Source of the DNA: Chara braunii
Taxonomy: Eukaryota; Streptophyta; Charophyceae; Charales; Characeae
Assembly (NCBI GenBank): GCA_003427395.1
Contig: BFEA01000202.1
Coordinates: forward strand, 186,153-235,115
Direction of reading: 5' to 3'
Length of the DNA: 48,963 nucleotides
Shown in pieces: positions 9,985-18,466 of the stretch. Positions within the stretch are counted from its first letter, which is position 1, and every line of letters starts with the position of its first letter. Position numbers and translations under genes: made by a program. The notes beneath the pieces are model-generated. The model was not told the DNA's origin. It was given only the letters and a program-made list of their open reading frames with translations, and searched no databases.

Positions 9985-10620
9985 AACGCTTTTCCCTCTT
10001 CTTTGCTTAATTCTAAGAACTTTCTTAGTCCTTTTGTGAAGAATCCTATCCCCATATAAGGCTGCAAATTCCGCACTCTTTTCATTATATTGAATCTTTT
10101 CCTGAGTCGAAGTCTAAGCTTTTTGACTCTGGTGTTCTCTCTTCTTGCGTTTTCAATATTGTGTTGTCGAAAGAGGCATGTCGAAATCTAATTTTTTTGA
10201 CTCTGGTGTTCTCTCTTTTTGCGCTCTCAATCTTGACTCTGGTGCTCTTTCTTCTTGCCGTTCTTAATTCTAAGAACTTTCTAAGTCCCTTTGTGAAGAA
10301 TCCTTTCCCTATCTAAGGCTGCAAATTCTGCATTTTTTTCATTCTTTTGATTTTTTTTCAAATCGAAGTCTAAGCTTCTTGACTCTGCTGTTCTCTCTTC
10401 TTGTGTTCCCAAGTCGAAGTCTAAGCTTCTTAACTCTCGTCTTCTCTCTGATGCTTTTCCCTCTTGCCTGCTTAATTCTAGGAACTTTGCTACTCTCTGC
10501 AAATTTTGCACTTTTTCCATTCTATTGAATTTTTTTCCAAATCGAAGTCTAAGCTTTTTGACTCTGGTGTTCTCTCTTCTTGCGTTCTCAATTTTGTGAT
10601 GCCGAAAGAGGCATGTTCGA
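9985..10620 (+). repeat. Tandem rearranged copies of an ORF2 segment
   Basis: The block CTTAATTCTAAGAACTTTC ... GAAGAATCC ... AAGGCTGCAAATTC ... CGAAGTCTAAGCTT ... GACTCTGGTGTTCTCTC recurs, complete or partial, around 10005, 10262 and 10468, with extra partial pieces at ~10190, ~10225 and ~10410. All translate to the same LNSKNFLSPFV / SKSLSFLTLVFSLL-type segments. The pattern looks like repeated local duplication, with deletions, of one ~200-bp part of the RT gene. Confidence 0.55.
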
Positions 10621-12106
10621 TGGATGATATTCGACTTTTTCATGGAAAGTTCAGTGGTTTGGTCCGGTCCCCGCTGGATCGCAAACCAGGGCACACCTTC
10701 GTGTGTAATCCAATTGTTTATGGTTAGGGCATGAGGAAATTGTTCTTAAATTATTTGTCCTTTGTCAAGATTGATTAGTCTGAGGAGGTGTTGGGAACAA
10801 GATGTAACGGGGGTATGAAGAAAGTGGTTTCAATGCGCTAGGAGCATGAAAGAATGTACAACGATGGAGGACGATTTTCACATTGTATTTTGACGCTTCA
10901 GTGGTTCGAGCAAAACGGGTGGCTAGCGCCTTCAATTGCTTGTTGTCCAGATTGCTTCAGAGTTGTATTACAATTTTCAACCTTCGACGAACGGGGGATT
11001 TGATGAAGAGGATTGAAGGTGTTGATGTTAAGGTGAAGAGTGGAAGCGCATTGGTTGGAGGATCGTTCAATTTTAAAGAAACACTTTCAAACTTGTCTCA
11101 CTATTCTATTTTGTGTTCCTTGAGGTGGATTTTCGATTATTGGTTGGGCGAAGGATTCGAGGGTGTGTTGGTACGCAAACTTGGCAAGATGGCGAGACTA
11201 ACGAAAGGAAAAAGGGAAGATGGGTGGTTTCAATTGTAATTCTTTAGCATTTTGTCCTCTGTCTATTCCGAATCAGTTAATATATTACATTATGGCAGTC
11301 GGGCAACTGATCCGACTGATGGTGGGTAGTCTTATGGGTAAGACGACTAGTCCTTCCCTGTTGTGTCTTCTTTGCGCACATGATGAGTTCTTATTTTTTT
11401 CAGCCCAGGGTGTGGATAGGGCGAGGATGGTTGTAGGATGGTGGACAATGTCTCCTTATTTGTCAGCTATCGGATACAGGAGGATATTTTTAAATGGCGG
11501 GCACAACAAATTCTCGAAAGATTTCGTAAATGTTACATGGAGGGTTTGATGTTGGAACATATAAATTGTATAAATTGTGGGCAAAAATGTGATTTTATTG
11601 GCTATGAAGTTTAGGTCATGACGAACCATTGCAGGATCATTTGTCAAGTTACTCACAAGAATTAGAGGGAAGGGGTAAAATAACCACTAAAGTTTCAAAG
11701 TATTCAAAATTGTTCGTCATGCTCTCGTCGTCAACAAAAGCTCGTGGTGATAAGTCTTTTTCTTCACTGGCGAAAATGCAAACACGGATTTCTAGTTTGA
11801 AGTTTCATTTTCGCTTTATATTGAAGATTGAACTAAAAGTGTGTGGATATCCCAATGAGTATTTTGACATTGCGTTGGTAAATTTTTTATACAATTTTTT
11901 TCGTTGTTGGGATCGGTGAATTTATGTTTTGACAGGGTGAGGTTGTATTTTGTAAAAACAGAAGGTCTGATGATAGAGGGTTGTTACCCTACTGCATGGG
12001 CAGCTCGGATTGGCAACAACCGGGGTTGTCATCTTAATCAGGGCAATATGGTTAATTGGTGCTTAAGGTACTTAGGGACCACTGAGGCATGTATTGTAGG
12101 ACCACT

Positions 12107-12640
12107 GTTGAAAGTATCCGTGTGATCAGGTAGGGTATTCGAGTAATGTTGAAATAGTCGTGGGCGGTGAAATTTTTGAAATGATGAGATGTTGGAAGAG
12201 TCCCTCAGAGACGTTGGGTACCAGTCCCACTTGTTGGAACATGGTTTCTAAATGAGTAAGTTGTGAAGTCTCTTTAGGTACTATGTAGTTACGAGTTTTG
12301 AAGTGTTGTTATTGATAACGATATTTTGGAGTGGTATATGGTAGAGACGATACTCATGAAACTGATCTAGCCAAAATGGTCAGATGAAGGATTCAACGTT
12401 CGGAAGGTCGAATGTTCAAGGTGTCTTATGTGCATATGGTTCAGTTGGCAGGTTAAGAACATAAGTGTAGTTGTTATTTTTTTTTTAGCTAGAATTGTTA
12501 ATTTTAATCAACGTCTCAAACGAATGTCTGTAGTCAATACGCAGAGTACAAATAGGTTTATAGACGACAAATCACATGCCCTCCTCGATTAGAAGACTCT
12601 GAGGAGTGCTGGGGGCGGCTGGTTGAAACCAGTCGGGTGA
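12107..12640 (+). repeat. Right direct terminal repeat
   Basis: Homologous to 5316-6066 in the same orientation, without the 204-bp insertion. It starts near AAAGTATCCGTGTGATCAGG and ends near GGGCGGCTGGTTGAAACCAG (left copy GGGGTGGCCGACTGAAGTAA). It lies right after the RT remnant, as a 3-prime terminal repeat should. No clear polypurine tract precedes it. Confidence 0.6.
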
Positions 12641-13859
12641 AAGCCACAAGGACATCATTGTTTTTTTTTGGACATAAGTGGTGTTTGATAGACATACTTT
12701 TATCTCTGCATATTATCCCTTCATTCATCTCCCTAGTTTCATCCCATCTTCTACATACTGTTTATTTGTCGTCGTCTCCTTCTATTCATACTTCCATAAT
12801 ATTCTTGGTTTGCCCTTGGCAGTCTCTTGAATGTATAACATTGGCATGAACCTGATGCATCATTGGTTGTCACTATCATTCTATGCTCGTTCGATGGTGG
12901 ACTAATTCCTTTAGTATATACTGAGTGATTGCATATCTACACAGTGAAAAAACATAAATTGCTCTTCTTCTCTTTTCCGCGCTCCGGCGGTTGGGAATTA
13001 TTGGGTTGCTCCCTAGAGATCTGAGAGTTTATCCTTACGTTGGTTGCTTTTAGAGAATCAGAAATCACGAGTGTATCCTAGAAATTAGCGAGACCTAGCA
13101 ATCAGAGTTTAACAAGATTTCGAATCCTAGTCTTATCGAAGTCAGAAGACCGCATCGATTGTGGGATGGTTGTGCAAAATTGACAGGAATACGTGAGAAA
13201 ATATTAGGCTAGGTCTTTATGTTAAAAAAGGTTTTCGATAGATCTTTTTGTCAAGGTCCTTGATAATATTGCAGTCAGGATGGGTTCGGTCTCGAAAATG
13301 ATCGCTAACCTCGTACATTTTTTTTTCGCTTTAGGAGTTCGTAGTCAATATCTGTTGGTTTGATATAAATCTAGTTAATATTGATCATTACTCCTCCTTT
13401 TCGACAGACCTACTTAGGCAATCAACACTAGCATTCCGACATTAGATGATGACAACCACCAACATGCCGTTTCAGAGAGTTTAGGGGTTCTTGGGAGTTG
13501 TGGAATGAAGGTGGGGCTCAAGGACGGGACGTGCATGAAGTAGCTACTTCTTATTTGACATCTCCCGATGTGAGTCTTTGGTGAGTTTTCGAGTAATCGC
13601 TGACATAGTGTCATTTGTGTGTATGTACTTTGTTATTGCCCTCGCAGAAGCACTTGATGACGGTCGGAGAGTCACTGGTCTGTTTTGGTGCTTAATACTC
13701 CAACATTATCGAGAGAGTGCTCCTACGACGAAAGAAGCCTTTAAAACATGGCGTCAAGTACTTGAATTCTCGGAACGAAGACGGAGGTAAATCTAGACCG
13801 GGAGGACGTTGAGTGTTGTTGTGTTATTCTTGCAAGCATTATGGGCACTACGTGAGAGT
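12641..13859. other. No gene recognised
   Basis: Mixed AT-rich sequence with short ORFs lacking recognisable motifs. I see no tandem repeat, RNA gene or transposon end. Confidence 0.4.
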
Positions 13860-14031
13860 TGAGTAGCACACCGAAAGTGTTCGGACGTTTGCCAAACGTC
13901 CGAACACGTTCGACCGTTCGCCCGAACGGGAGCCGAACGCATTCGCACGAACGAATTCCTGAGGCCGGCGAACGCGTTCGTTTCGTGGGCGGTACCGAGC
14001 CTGTAGGGTCTGCGGGTCGTAGGGGGGGGGG
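13860..14031. repeat. CG-rich block with 14-bp perfect hairpin
   Basis: GTGTTCGGACGTTT (13877-13890), loop GCC, AAACGTCCGAACAC (13894-13907) is a perfect stem. The following sequence repeats CCGAACG/CGTTCG motifs (CCGTTCGCCCGAACGG, GCGAACGCGTTCG). The same vocabulary occurs in the subterminal parts of the 4258-5047 element, suggesting a related element end. The block runs into a G-run and the assembly gap. Confidence 0.55.
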
Positions 14032-14141
14032 NNNNNNNNNNNNNNNNNNNNNNNNNNNNNNNNNNNNNNNNNNNNNNNNNNNNNNNNNNNNNNNNNNNNN
14101 NNNNNNNNNNNNNNNNNNNNNNNNNNNNNNNNNNNNNNNNN
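14032..14141. other. Assembly gap (110 N)
   Basis: A run of N flanked by G-runs on both sides. The flanking G tracts and CG-rich hairpins probably caused the sequencing or assembly failure. Confidence 0.95.
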
Positions 14142-14600
14142 GGGGGGCGGGGTCGGGGGGCGGCCTGGCGGGAAGGGGCAGCCGGGTCCCCCCATTCGAA
14201 TTCGAATGCGAAGTCAGGCTGCCTCGCCGCTCGTCCAAGCGCACCGTACGCCAACAACCATCGCGCCCCCGAGTAGGTCCACCTTCTCCTCCTCCTCCTC
14301 CTTTTCCTCCTCCCCCTCCTCCTCCTCCTCCGCGTCCTCCTCCTCCTTCTCCTCCTTCTCATCCTCTTCTTCTTCTTCTTCTTCTTCTTCTTCATCTTCT
14401 TCGTTCTCTCCTCCTCCTCCTCCTTCTTCTCTTCTTCTTCTTCTTCTTCTTCTTCTTCTTCTTCTTCTTCTTCTTCTTCTTCTTCGTTCTCTCCTCCTCC
14501 TCCTCCTCCTCCTCTTTCTCCTCTTCTTCTTCTTCTTCTTCTTCTTCATCGTCGTCGTCGTCCTCGTCGTCATCGTCGTTGTCGTCCTGGCCCTCTCCTC
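14142..14600. repeat. G-rich segment then (CTC/CTT)n microsatellite
   Basis: After the gap, ~130 bp of G-rich sequence leads into a pyrimidine trinucleotide tract (TCC/TTC/CTC units, ~14279-14600) with small interruptions such as ATCGTCGTCGTCG. Frames across it read poly-Ser/Leu/Phe and are not genes. Confidence 0.85.
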
Positions 14601-14845
14601 CTCCTCCTCCTCCTACCTACCTACCCGGATTCCGACTTCCCCCCCGTCGTCGACATCCCCTCCTCCTACCTCTCCTCCTCCTCGTCGTCCTCCTCCTCCT
14701 CTTACCTACCCGGATCCGGACTTCCCCCGTCGTCGCCCGCCCCTCCTCCTCTTCTCTTCTTCTTCTTCTTCTTCTTTTTTTTCTTCTACTGGATCACAAT
14801 CAACAATCAGCAATCATCAATCAATCAATCAATCAATCAATTAAT
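14581..14845 (-). repeat. Composite repeat block, copy 1 (inverted relative to copies 2 and 3)
   Basis: Order: TCCTCCTACCTAC, CCCGGATTCCGACTTCCCCC, CGTCGTCGACATCCCC, CTCC tracts, TACCTACCCGGATCCGGAC, TTC tract, TACTGGATCACAATCAACAA, AATCAATC tract. The reverse complement of this order occurs at 15158-15445 and 15848-16095. The block is thus one arm of a large inverted repeat whose centre is the 57-bp dyad satellite at ~14857-15150. Confidence 0.8.
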
Positions 14846-14856
14846 TAATCAGTCCG

Positions 14857-15150
14857 TTCAATCAACGAATCGATTCGATTCGTTGATTGAATCGAATCAA
14901 GATCAAGATTCGATTCAATCAACGAATCGAATCGATTCATTAATTGAATCGAATCTACATCAAGATTCGATTCAAACAACCAATTGAATCGATTCGTTGT
15001 TTGAATCGAATCTTGAGCGTAGATTCGATTCAATCAATGAATTGATTCGATTCGTTGATTGAATCGAATCTCGATGTAGATTCGATTCAATCAATGAATC
15101 GATTCGATTCGTTGATTGCATCGAATCTTGATCTTGATTTGATGCAATCA
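14857..15150. repeat. 57-bp satellite of dyad-symmetric GATTCGATTC units (array 1)
   Basis: About five units. ATTGAATCGAATC-type anchors begin at about 14885, 14942, 14999, 15057 and 15114 (spacing 56-58 bp). Each unit contains GATTCGATTCAATCAA and its near reverse complement TTGATTGAATCGAATC, so every monomer can fold on itself. Confidence 0.8.
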
Positions 15151-15157
15151 TCGATTC

Positions 15158-15445
15158 GTTGATGGATGGATTGATTGATTGATTGATTGCTGATTGATTG
15201 GTTGATTGTGATCCAGTAGTAGTAGTAGTAGTAGAAGAAGAAGAAGAAGAAGAAGAAGAAGAGAAGAGGAGGAGGAGGGGAGGGCGACGACGGGGGAAGT
15301 CGGGATCCGTGTAGGTAAGAGGAGGAGGAGGAGGACGGCGAGGAGGAGGAGAGGGAGGAGGAGGGGATGTCGACGATGGGGGGGAAGTCGGAATCTGGGT
15401 AGGTAGGTAGTAGTAGTAGGAGGAGGAGGAGGAGAGGGCGACGAC
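15158..15445 (+). repeat. Composite repeat block, copy 2
   Basis: Runs GATTGATTGATT, GGTTGATTGTGATCCAGTAG, GAA tract, GGGCGACGACGGGGGAAGTC, GGGATCC, GGA tract, GGGGATGTCGACGATGGG, GGAAGTCGGAATC, GTAGGTAGGTAG. This is the reverse complement of copy 1 and the same orientation as copy 3. Confidence 0.8.
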
Positions 15446-15626
15446 AAAGAAGAAGAAGAAGAAGACGAAGAAGAAGGAGGAGGAGGAGGAGGAGGAGGAG
15501 GAGAAGAAGGAGGAGGACGAGGAGAGGGCCACCACGACGACGACGACGACGACGACAAAGAAGAAGAAGAAGAAGAAGAAGAAGAAGAAGAAGAAGAAGA
15601 AGAGAAGGAGGAGGAGGAGGAGGAGA
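15446..15626. repeat. (GAA/GGA/GAC)n microsatellite
   Basis: Purine-rich trinucleotide tract (AAGAAG, GGAGGA and GACGAC runs) between copy 2 and the second 57-bp array. Reading frames here are simple-sequence artefacts. Confidence 0.85.
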
Positions 15627-15850
15627 TCAAGATTCGATTAAATCAACGAATCGAATCGATTCGTTTTTTGAATCGAATCTTGATATAGATTCGATTCAAT
15701 AAATGAATCGATTCGATTCGTTGATTGAATCGAATCTTGATGTAGATTCGATTCAACCAATGAATCGATTCGATTTGTTGATTGAATCGAATCTTGATCT
15801 TGATTCGATTCAATCAACGAATCGAATAGATTCGTTGATTGAATGGACTG
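15627..15850. repeat. 57-bp dyad satellite (array 2)
   Basis: About four units of the same GATTCGATTCAATCAA / TTGATTGAATCGAATC monomer as 14857-15150, ending in GATTGAATGGACTGATTGAT where composite copy 3 starts. The order satellite then composite block repeats that of array 1 then copy 2, so the pair forms a higher-order unit of ~700 bp. Confidence 0.8.
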
Positions 15851-16235
15851 ATTGATTGATTGATTGATTGATTGCTGATTGATTGGTTGATTGTGATCTA
15901 GTAGAATAAAAAGAAGAAGAGGAGGAGGAGGGGAGGGCGACGACGGGGGAAGTCGGGATCCGGGTATGTAAGAGGAGGAGGACGACGACGAGGAGGAGGA
16001 GAGGGAGGAGGGGATGTCGACGACGGGGGGGAAGTCGGAATCCGGGTACGTAGGTAGGAGGAGGAGGAGGAGGAGGAGGAGAGGGCGACGACAAAGAAGA
16101 AGAAGAAGAAGAGGAGGAGGAGGAGAGGGTCTCGATGACGACGACGACGGCGACAACGAAGAAGAAGAAGAAGACGACGACGACGACGACGAAGAAGAAG
16201 AAGAAGAAGAAGAAGAAGAGGAGGAGGAGGAGATC
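15848..16235 (+). repeat. Composite repeat block copy 3 and following (GAA/GAC)n
   Basis: 15848-16095 repeats copy 2 (GGTTGATTGTGATCTAGTAG, GGCGACGACGGGGGAAGTC, GGGGATGTCGACGACGGG, GTAGGTAGGAGG). Then comes a GAA/GAC/GGA microsatellite to ~16235. Confidence 0.8.
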
Positions 16236-16455
16236 AAGATTCGATTAAATCCTACCTACCTACCTGGATCCCCGCCTCGTCTGCACGCTCGTTGCCCAAC
16301 ACTCCTCTTCCGACTTCCCCCTGTCGTCGACCTCCCCTCCTCCTCCCTCTCCTCCTCCTCCTCCTCCTCCTCTTGTCCTTCTTCTTCTTCTACCCTTCCC
16401 GCCATATGTATCTCGTGGTCGTCCTCCTCCTCCCCCGCCATATCTCCTTAGTCTT
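16236..16455 (-). repeat. Partial fourth composite block, orientation of copy 1
   Basis: After GATTCGATTAAATCC the sequence switches strand sense: CTACCTACCTACCTGGATCC, CGACTTCCCCCTGTCGTCGA, CCTCCCCTCC tracts. The switch makes a second inverted junction with copy 3. The piece GCCTCGTCTGCACGCTCG has no counterpart in the other copies. Confidence 0.65.
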
Positions 16456-16534
16456 CTTGTTCTTGTTCTTCTTCTTTTCTTCTTCTTCTTCTTCTTCTTC
16501 TTCTTTTTTTTTTTCCTCTTCTTCTTCTTCTTCT

Positions 16535-16567
<33 letters not shown>

Positions 16568-16606
16568 GCGACCATCTGCTTGCGCAGCAGCTGCCACGTC
16601 AGTAGT

Positions 16607-16637
<31 letters not shown>

Positions 16638-16680
16638 GTGTCTATGTGTCTGTCTGTGTGTCTGTGTGTCTATCCGTGAG
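16456..16680. repeat. (TTC)n followed by (TCTG)n/(TGTC)n microsatellites
   Basis: TTC-rich tract ~16456-16537, then TCTG/TGTC tetranucleotide runs at ~16538-16568 and ~16606-16672. They are separated by a short TTGCGCAGCAGCTGCCACGT segment, which recurs at ~16686 and foreshadows the 15-bp minisatellite downstream. Confidence 0.85.
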
Positions 16681-16843
16681 TATGTTTGCGCAGCAGCTGC
16701 CACATCAACAACTGCCATGTCTGCAGCGGTGCCATGTCTGCACGCTCAATTTTTTGTTTTGTTTTTTCCTCGTCTTCAACACGGGTTGCACTGACGTCCC
16801 TTCCGTTGTCGTTTGGGAACTTTGGTTATGCAGGACTACCAGC

Positions 16844-17125
16844 TGCCATATCAGCATTTGCCACGTCAGCATCTGCCACGTCAGCAGGTGCCACGTCAGC
16901 AACTGCCTGTCAACATCTGCCACATCAGCAGGTGCCACTTCAACAGGTGCCATAACAGCTGCTGGCACATCAGCAGCTGGCACATCTGAAGCTGTCAAGT
17001 CAACAACTGCCACGTAAGCAACTGACACTTCGGCAGCTGCGACGTGAGCTACTGCCACATCAGCGGTCGGCGATTCGACACCTGCCAAGTCAGTAGCTGC
17101 GACATCAGCAGTCGGGACACCAGTG
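16844..17125 (+). repeat. 15-bp minisatellite (GCCACGTCAGCANNT), ~18 units
   Basis: Units such as GCCACGTCAGCATCT, GCCACGTCAGCAGGT, GCCACATCAGCAGGT and GGCACATCAGCAGCT follow with an almost exact 15-bp period. They stop a few bases before the ATG of the hAT pseudogene at 17131. Isolated units sit upstream at ~16580 and ~16695. Subterminal arrays of short repeats are transposase-binding sites in hAT elements (family knowledge), so this may be the element's 5-prime subterminal region; that role is inference. Confidence 0.8.
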
Positions 17126-17130
17126 GAACC

Positions 17131-18462
17131 ATGGCCAGCAGCAGCGCCGCCGGTGGAGTGGGTGGAGCAGCATCAGTTGCCGCTTTCCAGGAGGACAGGA
17201 ATTACAAAGGCAAGCACGTGGTCTGGACATGGGTGATTGCCGGTCAACTTCTGCCGGGGAACTCTCGCGGTGGCAGAAGACTGAAGTGCAAGTTGTGTGG
17301 CCTTGAGTACACAGGTACATAAAACTGGTTCGGCGAGCACTTTTACAAGAAGAGGGCATCGTCTAGGTGCCCGCATGCCACCCTTGCCATCTGGAGAAGA
17401 CTGCACAAGGCTGACGCTGAGTTCCCGACAGAATTGAGGAGAGGGTGCAGCGGGCGATGGAGGAGAATCCCAGCGACGAGGATGACGCCCTTGCGGTGGA
17501 GGAGATTGCAGACGGTGGAGGGGGAGGAGGCTCCATGGGTGGGGAGGTTGAGGAGTTGGGCGGTGGCCATCATGTTGCTGGTGGCGAGGAGTGCACGAGG
17601 GCAGGTGTGACGGGTGGAGGCACAACTGCGGGGACACCTGCTTCGTCACACACAGTGCGGCAGAGGGGCCGCACGCCTGTGCAGGCGAGGCAGACGAGCA
17701 TCGTGAGTTATGCGAAGAACCCGAGGCAGCAGGAGATTGATGACTCCTGTTGCGAGTTCTTCGTAGAGAACGCCATCTCGTTCAACGCCGCGAAAAGCAA
17801 GAGCTTCAAGAAGTTCACTTTGGCGTGCTACGGGCCTCAGCCATCGGTGAAGCACCCTCTTGTGCCCACCGGGTACAACCTGCTCAGATGCAGACTCCTC
17901 GATCGGTTGCACGGGAGGCTGAAGGATGAGGACGAGGCGATCCGGGCAGAGTGGGAGGTTACAGGGTGCACGTTCATAACTGATGGCACCACAGACATAT
18001 GTGGGTGATCACTTATGAACTACATCCTCGCAGGGCGGTCAAATCCGGTCTTCATCAAGTGTGAGGATGTGAGCGAGGGAGACAAGGACTCAGTCGCAGT
18101 CGTCACCGGTTGGAAGAGGTTCTTCAGGGAGTGGGGGGTGAAGAAGATCACCGCGATTTGCACGGACTCCTTCGCAGGGAACACGAGTGCTGCCAGGATG
18201 TTGAGGGAGGATCCCGAGTTTGCGCAGATCTACTGGATCCCTTGCACTGCCCATTGCATGGACCTCCTCATGCACGACATCTGCAAGCTGCAATGGGCGG
18301 CCGACATCATCGACAAGGCAAATAAGGTGGTCAACTTCTTCCGACTTCACAGGTGGCCACGATCACAGTTGAGGACGCAACTGCTGCAGACTCCAGAACT
18401 TGAGTGCACGTGCCTGCTTCGCCCTGCTCAAACGAGGTTTGGGATCCACTATCTAGGGTTTA
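17131..18462 (+). pseudogene. hAT transposase remnant: BED-type zinc finger + DUF659, C-terminus missing
   Basis: ATG 17131 (context AACCATGG) opens MASSSAAGG. A BED-like finger follows with CKLC, then EHF and RCPHA ligands. TAA at 17320-17322 lies inside the finger, and a frameshift near 17431-17445 joins the 17445-18008 frame. That frame has an acidic/Gly-rich linker, then the DUF659 region (CTFITDGTTD, first catalytic Asp area), and ends at TGA 18006-18008. The same frame continues: MNYILAG, ITAICTDSFAGNTSAARML, YWIPCTAHCMDLLMHDI, and stops matching after RPAQTRFGIHYLG (~18462). The dimerisation domain is absent; the hairpin array begins at 18467. Two stops and one frameshift make it dead. 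Confidence 0.75.
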
Positions 18463-18466
18463 AGTT

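Larger units (their letters stand above)
8923..11935 (+). pseudogene. ORF2: decayed reverse transcriptase, Penelope-like motifs
   Basis: Plus-strand fragments run in order: 8923-9132 (basic NPRRARRRRVGKEEQSR), 9504-9737 (YEKCLTYLGCRATH), 9734-10039 (WKEMVIRHMCVIWCRNKSLG), 10506-10727 (MDDIRLFHGKFSGLVRSPLD), 10883-11239, 11220-11549 and 11629-11919. In 10883-11239 the motif A equivalent reads SFNFKETLSNLSHYSI, with Asn (AAT, 11069-11071) where the catalytic Asp is expected. In 11220-11549 motif B reads LMGKTTSPSLLCLLCA, and the motif C region reads RMVDNVSLFV in the next frame, so the Asp pair is lost. The C-terminal piece has LKVCGYPNEYFDIAL. It lies between terminal repeats after ORF1. Inactive; class assignment is inference. 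Confidence 0.55.
5316..12640 (+). mobile_element. Decayed retroelement with direct terminal repeats, CCHC ORF1 and Penelope-like RT ORF2
   Basis: The unit is defined by homologous direct repeats at ~5316-6066 and ~12107-12640 bracketing plus-strand ORF remnants: a CCHC zinc-knuckle protein (6118), a coiled-coil region (6450-8520) and a reverse transcriptase (8923-11935). No aspartic protease, RNase H or integrase was recognised. RT motifs resemble the Penelope class (FxFKExxSNLS-type motif A and MGKTTSP motif B) more than LTR-retrotransposon RTs (LPQG or PFGL). Penelope-like elements can carry pseudo-LTRs, which would fit. From memory, similar ORF1/RT pairs are common in Chara braunii. Numerous stops and frameshifts show it is dead; element boundaries are approximate. 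Confidence 0.55.

Noticed and set aside
13859-14848. Long open frames rich in Ser, Leu, Phe or Pro around the CTC/CTT tract, and mirror frames to 16451
   Set aside because: Direct consequence of trinucleotide repeats in all frames; one also spans assembly Ns.
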